Shown piece after piece: positions 14,402-19,008 of a DNA stretch of 19,008 nt. The stretch is taken from NCBI GenBank assembly GCA_023444445.1, contig JAEXMK010000164.1:1-19008 (forward strand). Direction: 5' to 3'. The position numbers were made by a program, and so were the translations under genes. Numbering within the stretch: the first letter of the stretch is position 1; the number at the start of each line of letters is the position of its first letter. Under the pieces are notes generated by a model. It did no database searches. It saw nothing but the letters and a program-made list of their open reading frames with translations, and was not told the DNA's origin. The stretch is from Pseudomonadota bacterium (GTDB taxonomy: Bacteria > Pseudomonadota > Alphaproteobacteria > Rhizobiales > Rhizobiaceae).

Positions 14402-15214
14402 TCACCCCATAAAATCCGTCAGCAACTTCACATTCAACGCCGCTATCACCAACGCAATCAGCCACGCAAAGCCGGAAAGCCAGAGCGGTGAGCGCAGCTC
14501 GCCCATCTTGGCCTTGTCACCGGTGAACATGACAAGCGGGAAGACGGCGAAGGAGAGTTGCAGGCTTAAGACCACCTGCGTCAGGATCAGCAGTTCGCCC
14601 GTACCGCTGTCGCCATAGAGAATAGTCACGCCTGCGGCGGGGATGATGGCGATAGCGCGGGTGATGAGGCGGCGCAGCCACGGGGCGAGCCGCATCTTGA
14701 GGAAACCCTCCATCACGATCTGGCCGGCAAGTGTGGCCGTGACGGTGGAATTGATGCCGCAGCACAAAAGCGCCACGCCAAACAGCGTCGGGGCAATGGC
14801 AAGGCCGAGCAGAGGCGCCAGCAGATTATGCGCCTCGCCGAGTTCGGCGACATTGGTCTGTCCCGCCTTGTTGAAGGTCGCCGCCGCCAGAATGAGGATC
14901 GAGGCGGTGATGAGAAGCGCGAACATCAGAGCGATGGTGGAATCGAGGGTCGCGAATTTCAGCGCCTCGCGTTTTTCGGCAATCGTCTCGCCGATTTCGC
15001 GGGTCTGCACGATGCCGGAATGCAGATAGAGATTATGCGGCATGACGGTCGCGCCGAGAATACCGAGCGCCAGATAGAGCATGTCAGGATTGGTGACGAT
15101 CTCGGTCGTCGGCGCAAAACCAAGGATCACCTGCCCCCAGTCAGGGTCGGCGAGCGCCACCTGAATGGCGAAACACACAGCGATAACGCCAAGCAACGTG
15201 ATGACCAGCGCCTC
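14402..15214 (-). pseudogene. mntH: Truncated mntH (Nramp-family Mn2+/divalent metal transporter)
   Basis: The sequence reads as the last 264-270 residues of an Nramp-type proton-coupled manganese importer (normally 410-450 aa). Helix 6 with its diagnostic metal-binding motif MPHNLYLHS is present, as are the later helices to a normal C-terminus. Helices 1-4 are gone, including the DPGN motif of helix 1 that supplies the other half of the metal site. Recognisable similarity fades just before [10 protein letters not shown] (15214); the frame then runs through unrelated residues to an in-frame stop at 15290-15292. No ATG or GTG is available; the first candidate is a TTG at 15194-15196 without a ribosome-binding site. 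It cannot make a working transporter. The remaining part has no frameshift, so the deletion is probably recent. The foreign-looking gene pair sits just beyond its 3' end. Confidence 0.85.
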
Positions 15215-15313
15215 CCGAGGGAAACCGGATCGCCATTCAATCCGCCTGATCGGCCTTCCCGAGACTGAATGACCGGACTCACGTCCTTGTCATCACCTGT
15301 TCGCCACCCGAAC

Positions 15314-15339
15314 GGAACGGTCGCGGTAGCGCTGGCGTT
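15314..15339 (+). promoter_or_regulatory. EcfG-type general-stress promoter of the 73-aa membrane protein
   Basis: GGAAC (15314-15318), a 17-bp spacer and CGTT (15336-15339) match the EcfG/RpoE2 consensus exactly, 37 bases before the start codon. Confidence 0.75.
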
Positions 15340-15375
15340 GATCTTTCACCAAAACGCTTAAATCTGGGGACGTTC

Positions 15376-15597
15376 ATGTTACAGCACCGGAATAACGACG
15401 TGGTGAACCATCCAAGCCGTTGGCCGAACTATATCATGGGGCACAGAAAGCCCCGCGAATGGCTGATGACGATCAGCGGTGTCCTGCTGCTCTTCGTCGT
15501 CGCGGCCGCGGTCGCCATGGGTTACCTCGTCAGCAGCCATCCCGGCAAGCCGGAGCCAAATCCCGGCATCGTCGAAGAACAGGCAGTAAAAGGCTAA
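15376..15597 (+). CDS. 73-aa single-pass membrane protein, stress promoter
   Basis: The hydrophilic N-terminal part (HRNNDVVNHPSRWPNYIMGH, then RKPRE) precedes one hydrophobic helix (MTISGVLLLFVVAAAVAMGY, about residues 31-50) and a short tail (SSHPGKPEPNPGIVEEQAVKG). Basic residues before the helix place the N-terminus in the cytoplasm and the Pro-rich tail in the periplasm. The start at ATG 15376 has GGGGA about 5 nt upstream. An exact EcfG-type promoter precedes it, so general stress should induce it. It converges on the ABC transporter gene, with only 16 bases between the stop codons and no clear terminator there. Function unknown. Confidence 0.75.
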   Translation: MLQHRNNDVVNHPSRWPNYIMGHRKPREWLMTISGVLLLFVVAAAVAMGYLVSSHPGKPEPNPGIVEEQAVKG

Positions 15598-15613
15598 GAG
15601 ACGTGCGGGTCGG

Positions 15614-17347
15614 TTAGCTGAGGCCGGCAAGATGACCGCTGAATTGCGCCTCGTGCAGGCGGCTATAATGGCCCTTGGCAGCCAGCAGCTCGGCATGCGC
15701 ACCTGTCTCGGCAATGCCCGTCTGGTCCACCACCACAATGCGCGACGCGTCCCGGATCGTCGCCAGCCGGTGGGCGATCACAAGCGTCGTGCGGCCCCTG
15801 GCAAGCTCCGTCAGCGATTGCTGGATGGCCCGCTCGGTCTCCGTGTCGAGCGCCGAAGTCGCCTCGTCCAAAATGAGGATTGGCGGATTTTTCAGGAACA
15901 TGCGGGCAATGGCGAGGCGCTGCTTCTGTCCGCCGGAAAGCTTGACGCCGCGTTCGCCAATGATGGTGTCGAGCCCGAGCGGCATCGCCTCAATGACGCC
16001 ATCCAGCCGCGCGCGGCTGGCGGCATCCATAATCTCTTCGTCTGAAGCGCCGAGCCGGCCATATTCGATATTCTCACGAATCGTGCCGCCGAACAGGAAG
16101 ACATCCTGCTGCACGATGCCGATCTGGTTGCGCAGCGAGGCGAGCTTCATCTTGCGGATATCCACGCCGTCAATGGTGATCGCACCGCTGGTCACATCAT
16201 AAAACCGCGGTAGCAGCGAGCACAGCGTCGTCTTGCCCGCACCCGATGGGCCAACGAAAGCCACGGTCTCGCCGGCGCTGATCTTCAGGTCGATATCGGT
16301 GAGAACCTGCTTGCCTTCGGCATAACCAAAGCCGACATGGCGATATTCGATATCTCCGCGCAGCAGCGGCGCCTCCACCGCATCGGGCGCATCAACGATA
16401 TCGGGCGCTGTGTCGAGAAGCTCGGTGAACCGGCGGAAACCGGCAATGCCCTTCGGATAGGTTTCGATGACCGAATTGATCTTTTCCACCGGGCGGAAAA
16501 ACACGCCGACCAGCAGCAGGAAGCCGACGAAGCCACCTTCTGTCAGGCCGCCATTCAGCACGAACCAGGCGCCGCAGATCATCACGATCATCTGTGTCAG
16601 CCGCATGCTCATATAGCTCAGCGAGGTGCTGGCGGCCATGATCTTGTAGGCGTCAAGCTTCGTGCGGCGGTATTTCAGATTGTCTTTCTCGAACAGCGCC
16701 CGCTCCTGGTCTTCATTGGCGAAGGCCTGCACTACCCGCATGCCGCCGACATTTTCCTCGATACGGGCGTTGAAATCACCAACCCGGCCATAGAGCGCGC
16801 GAAAATTCTGCGTCATGCGACCGCCGTAACGGCTGGTCACCCAAGCGGTGACGGGCACCACGGCGGCGGTGATGAGCGCCAGCGGCACATTGACTGAGAG
16901 CATCAGCAGGAACGCGCCGATAAAGGTCATGATGGCGATGAACAGGTCTTCGGGCCCATGGTGGGCCACCTCTCCGATCTCTTCCAGATCCTTGGTCAGC
17001 CGCCCGACCAGATGGCCGGTCTTCTGGTTATCGAAATAGCGGAAGGAAAGCTTCTGCAGATGATCGAAAGCGAGCCGCCGCATATCGGTCTCGATATTGA
17101 TGCCGAGCATGTGTCCCCAGTAGGTGACGGTCGCCATCAGCCCGGTGTTCAGCACATAGATGAGGAGCAGCCCGACCGAAGCGGCAAGGATGATGGCCCA
17201 TTCACCGCCCGGCAGCAGCACGTCGACAAAGGCCTTCACCGCCATCGGGAAGCCGAGTTCCAGCACGCCCGACAAGACTGCACAGGAAAAATCGAGAATG
17301 AACAGACCGCGATAGGGGCGATAATAGGCGAAGAAACGGCGGAGCAT
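15614..17347 (-). CDS. ABC half-transporter, exporter type (fused membrane and ATPase domains)
   Basis: A 577-aa exporter subunit of the MsbA/ABCB type, expected to act as a homodimer in the inner membrane and to export lipids or hydrophobic compounds; the substrate cannot be read from sequence. The membrane domain spans about 1-300 with six helices. The ATPase domain follows with Walker A GPSGAGKTT (366-374), Q-loop near IGIVQQD, signature LSGGQKQRL (from 470), Walker B ILILDEATSALD (490-501) and the switch His in IAHRLAT (526). All catalytic parts are intact. I start at ATG 17345-17347 (MLRRFFAYYRPYRG), typical for the family; a GTG 12 codons upstream has no ribosome-binding site. It stands alone on its strand. 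Confidence 0.93.
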   Translation of the reverse strand: MLRRFFAYYRPYRGLFILDFSCAVLSGVLELGFPMAVKAFVDVLLPGGEWAIILAASVGLLLIYVLNTGLMATVTYWGHMLGINIETDMRRLAFDHLQKLSFRYFDNQKTGHLVGRLTKDLEEIGEVAHHGPEDLFIAIMTFIGAFLLMLSVNVPLALITAAVVPVTAWVTSRYGGRMTQNFRALYGRVGDFNARIEENVGGMRVVQAFANEDQERALFEKDNLKYRRTKLDAYKIMAASTSLSYMSMRLTQMIVMICGAWFVLNGGLTEGGFVGFLLLVGVFFRPVEKINSVIETYPKGIAGFRRFTELLDTAPDIVDAPDAVEAPLLRGDIEYRHVGFGYAEGKQVLTDIDLKISAGETVAFVGPSGAGKTTLCSLLPRFYDVTSGAITIDGVDIRKMKLASLRNQIGIVQQDVFLFGGTIRENIEYGRLGASDEEIMDAASRARLDGVIEAMPLGLDTIIGERGVKLSGGQKQRLAIARMFLKNPPILILDEATSALDTETERAIQQSLTELARGRTTLVIAHRLATIRDASRIVVVDQTGIAETGAHAELLAAKGHYSRLHEAQFSGHLAGLS

Positions 17348-17576
17348 GGCATGACCTGGGGATCGGGCGCGGCAATCTGACACCGCATAAAACGGAGTTT
17401 AACTGTCATATTTCATGGCGCCCGCCAAGACTGATGCGCTATTTTTACCAAAATCCTTCAATAGCCTACACAATACACACACAACGGTAATGTGATCCGG
17501 TTATATTGCACTTATATGTATCGGTGTGACAGAGTGAATGCACCCCTGCGGGGGAGAATGCGAGAAAGAGCCTGCC

Positions 17577-18815
17577 GTGAGTAATATTGATAGCCGTAAG
17601 CAGAATGGCGAGCCGAGATGGCTTGGTCCCGCGAGCCCAACGCGGATCGCCCTGATCCCGCCTATTTCGGCTGCGCGCTGGCTGCTTCTTCTGGTCGTGC
17701 TTGCGGGAATCTACTTCTTCAACGGCTTTCTGGTCCCGGTTCTCGCCGCCCTCGTAATCGGTTTCGCCAGCTGGCCGGTCTATACGCGGCTTCTGCGGCA
17801 GGTGGGCGGCAACACCACGCTCGGCGCCACCATCGCCATCATCCTCATCATCGCCTTCCTCGTGGTGCCGATCTTCATCGCCGCCTCCTATACGGCAACC
17901 GAAATTCGCGAATGGTTCGGCTGGGCGGTGCACGTCAACAAGACCGGTGCTCCGGTGCCGGACTGGATTGCCGCCCTTCCGGCCGTCGGCCCCTGGCTCG
18001 GCGAACAATGGGTGAAATATATCGGTACGCCGGGCGCCATCGGCGAACTCATCCAGCTCGTCAGCGGCGCCAATATCGGCAATATCTACCGGGCGATCCT
18101 CGCCGCCGGCAATGGCGCGTTCCACCTAGTGCTAACCCTGCTGTTCATGCTGATCGCGCTGTTCTTCGTGTACCGCAACGGCGCCGCCTTCACCCGCCAG
18201 GTCGACCTGGTGGGCGAGCGCATCCTGCCGAGCCGCTGGGAACGTATTTCGCGCGTCGTGCCCGCGACCATCAGTTCCACTGTCACCGGCATGACGCTGA
18301 TCGCCATCGGTGAAGGCATCATTCTCGGCATCGCCTACTGGATCGCCGGCGTACCGTCGCCCGTCACGCTCGGCGTGCTGACAGGCGTCATGGCGCTCAT
18401 TCCGGGCGGTGCGCCGCTCTCGTTTACGCTGGTGTCGGTCTATCTGGTCGCCAGCGGCTCTCCCGCCCACGGTCTGGCGCTTTTCGTCTGGGGTTCGGTC
18501 GAACTTTTCATCGTCGACAAGACCATCCGGCCGAAGCTCGTTGGCGGACCGATCAAGCTGCCCTTCCTGCCCACCTTTTTCGGCCTCGTCGGAGGCGTCA
18601 AGACCATGGGTTTCCTCGGCCTGTTCATCGGCCCGGTGCTGATGGCGCTGCTGGTGGCAATCTGGCGCGAATGGGTGCGCGAAGTGGAAATCTCCGCCGC
18701 TGTCAGCACGGATATCCCACCACCTCCCTCCACGGAGGACCGGCCCGTCGAGGACGTGGTGTCGCGAGACAGTGACAGCGACGAAACGACGGCGTTTCGG
18801 AAGGCCGCGTTTTGA
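17577..18815 (+). CDS. AI-2E family transporter (PF01594)
   Basis: A 412-aa inner-membrane protein of the AI-2E transporter family (once named for E. coli TqsA, an exporter of autoinducer 2; other members move Na+/H+ or unknown cargo). About eight membrane helices can be placed. Two lie near the N-terminus, one in TTLGATIAIILIIAFLVVPI, and the rest follow a large periplasmic-type loop. Family motifs LIPGGAPL and VDKTIRPKLVGGPIKLPFLP, then MGFLGLFIGPVLMALL, are intact. The C-terminal tail (about 370-412) is acidic, Ser/Pro-rich and probably disordered. I chose GTG 17577, preceded by AGAAAGAG; an ATG at 17538 would add 13 residues with a poor ribosome-binding site. The substrate is not known. 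No convincing terminator follows. Confidence 0.9.
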   Translation: MSNIDSRKQNGEPRWLGPASPTRIALIPPISAARWLLLLVVLAGIYFFNGFLVPVLAALVIGFASWPVYTRLLRQVGGNTTLGATIAIILIIAFLVVPIFIAASYTATEIREWFGWAVHVNKTGAPVPDWIAALPAVGPWLGEQWVKYIGTPGAIGELIQLVSGANIGNIYRAILAAGNGAFHLVLTLLFMLIALFFVYRNGAAFTRQVDLVGERILPSRWERISRVVPATISSTVTGMTLIAIGEGIILGIAYWIAGVPSPVTLGVLTGVMALIPGGAPLSFTLVSVYLVASGSPAHGLALFVWGSVELFIVDKTIRPKLVGGPIKLPFLPTFFGLVGGVKTMGFLGLFIGPVLMALLVAIWREWVREVEISAAVSTDIPPPPSTEDRPVEDVVSRDSDSDETTAFRKAAF

Positions 18816-18911
18816 TCGTCTGAGCCAGCGGTGAAAGGTTTGCCGCTACCGTCGAAAGGTCCAAAAAAACTCGCCTTCGTCATGCTCGGGCCTGTCCCAC
18901 TGCTGTCCGGT

Positions 18912-19008
18912 TTAAATTTGCGGCCATTGGAAGGCCATCTGGTTTTGGTTTGTGGGTTTGTCTGGTGGCGGCTTGAGAAGCCGATCGGTGCGTCGCCGGT
19001 GCATGAGA
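18912..19008 (-). CDS. Possible 3' end of a gene entering from the right edge
   Basis: On the minus strand a frame is open from the window edge to a TAA at 18912-18914. It codes for about 31 residues rich in basic and polar residues (HRRRTDRLLKPPPDKPTNQN, then QMAFQWPQI). The composition is like the tail of a rhizobial transposase, but I cannot name a family. A second frame on the same strand is also open across this stretch (to a stop at 18880), so chance is a real alternative. TGTCC occurs twice just beyond the stop (18893, 18904), which could mark an element end. Confidence 0.25.
   Translation of the reverse strand, partial: LMHRRRTDRLLKPPPDKPTNQNQMAFQWPQI

Overview
The window looks like chromosomal DNA of a member of the Rhizobiaceae, most likely Agrobacterium or a close Rhizobium relative. 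The grounds are GC-rich codon use, a mosaic palindromic intergenic repeat of the RIME type (8023-8139), a DUF982 protein, GGAAC-N16/17-CGTT promoters typical of the alphaproteobacterial general stress sigma factor EcfG, and a large B12-dependent ribonucleotide reductase of the rhizobial type. The assignment rests on protein and motif recognition only; no database search was run.

Left part (1-3080, genes on the minus strand): a divergent protein-L-isoaspartate methyltransferase-like gene with a readable promoter and terminator, a small one-span membrane protein, and two overlapping genes of unknown function (1559-2396). The last two lie in AT-richer DNA directly 3' of a tRNA-Cys gene, a common place for acquired DNA.

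Middle-left (3080-5320): a run of very short envelope-type proteins (DUF3309, 34 aa, a lipoprotein, DUF982, 35 aa, 29 aa). Three of them (the DUF3309 gene, the lipoprotein and the 29-aa protein) have close or exact EcfG-type promoters 20-40 bp before their start codons. A fourth exact match precedes a 73-aa membrane protein at 15376. I read this as a cluster of general-stress genes, mostly too short for routine gene callers.

Centre (5330-8810): wrbA (quinone reductase) facing away from a CinA/MoaB-type domain gene. Next comes a tandem universal stress protein whose upstream region has an exact Fnr/FixK half-site pair (TTGA-N6-TCAA), then the RIME-like repeat, then gpt (xanthine salvage) with promoter and terminator.

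Right-centre (8812-15214): nrdJ, preceded by a roughly 600-bp region with NrdR-box-like palindromes. Thirteen bases after nrdJ begins an AT-richer cassette of two unrecognised genes (13251-14270). Beyond it is an mntH remnant that lacks its first four membrane helices, including the metal-binding DPGN motif, and has no start codon. The cassette and the broken transporter together suggest a past rearrangement here.

Right end (15300-19008): the EcfG-type 73-aa protein, a complete ABC half-exporter facing it, and an AI-2E family transporter. An open frame entering from the right edge may be the end of a transposase or other gene, but is unproven.

No CRISPR array, complete insertion sequence or well-defined phage module was seen. 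The most novel material is the cluster of tiny stress-promoter-driven proteins and the two-gene cassette after nrdJ.
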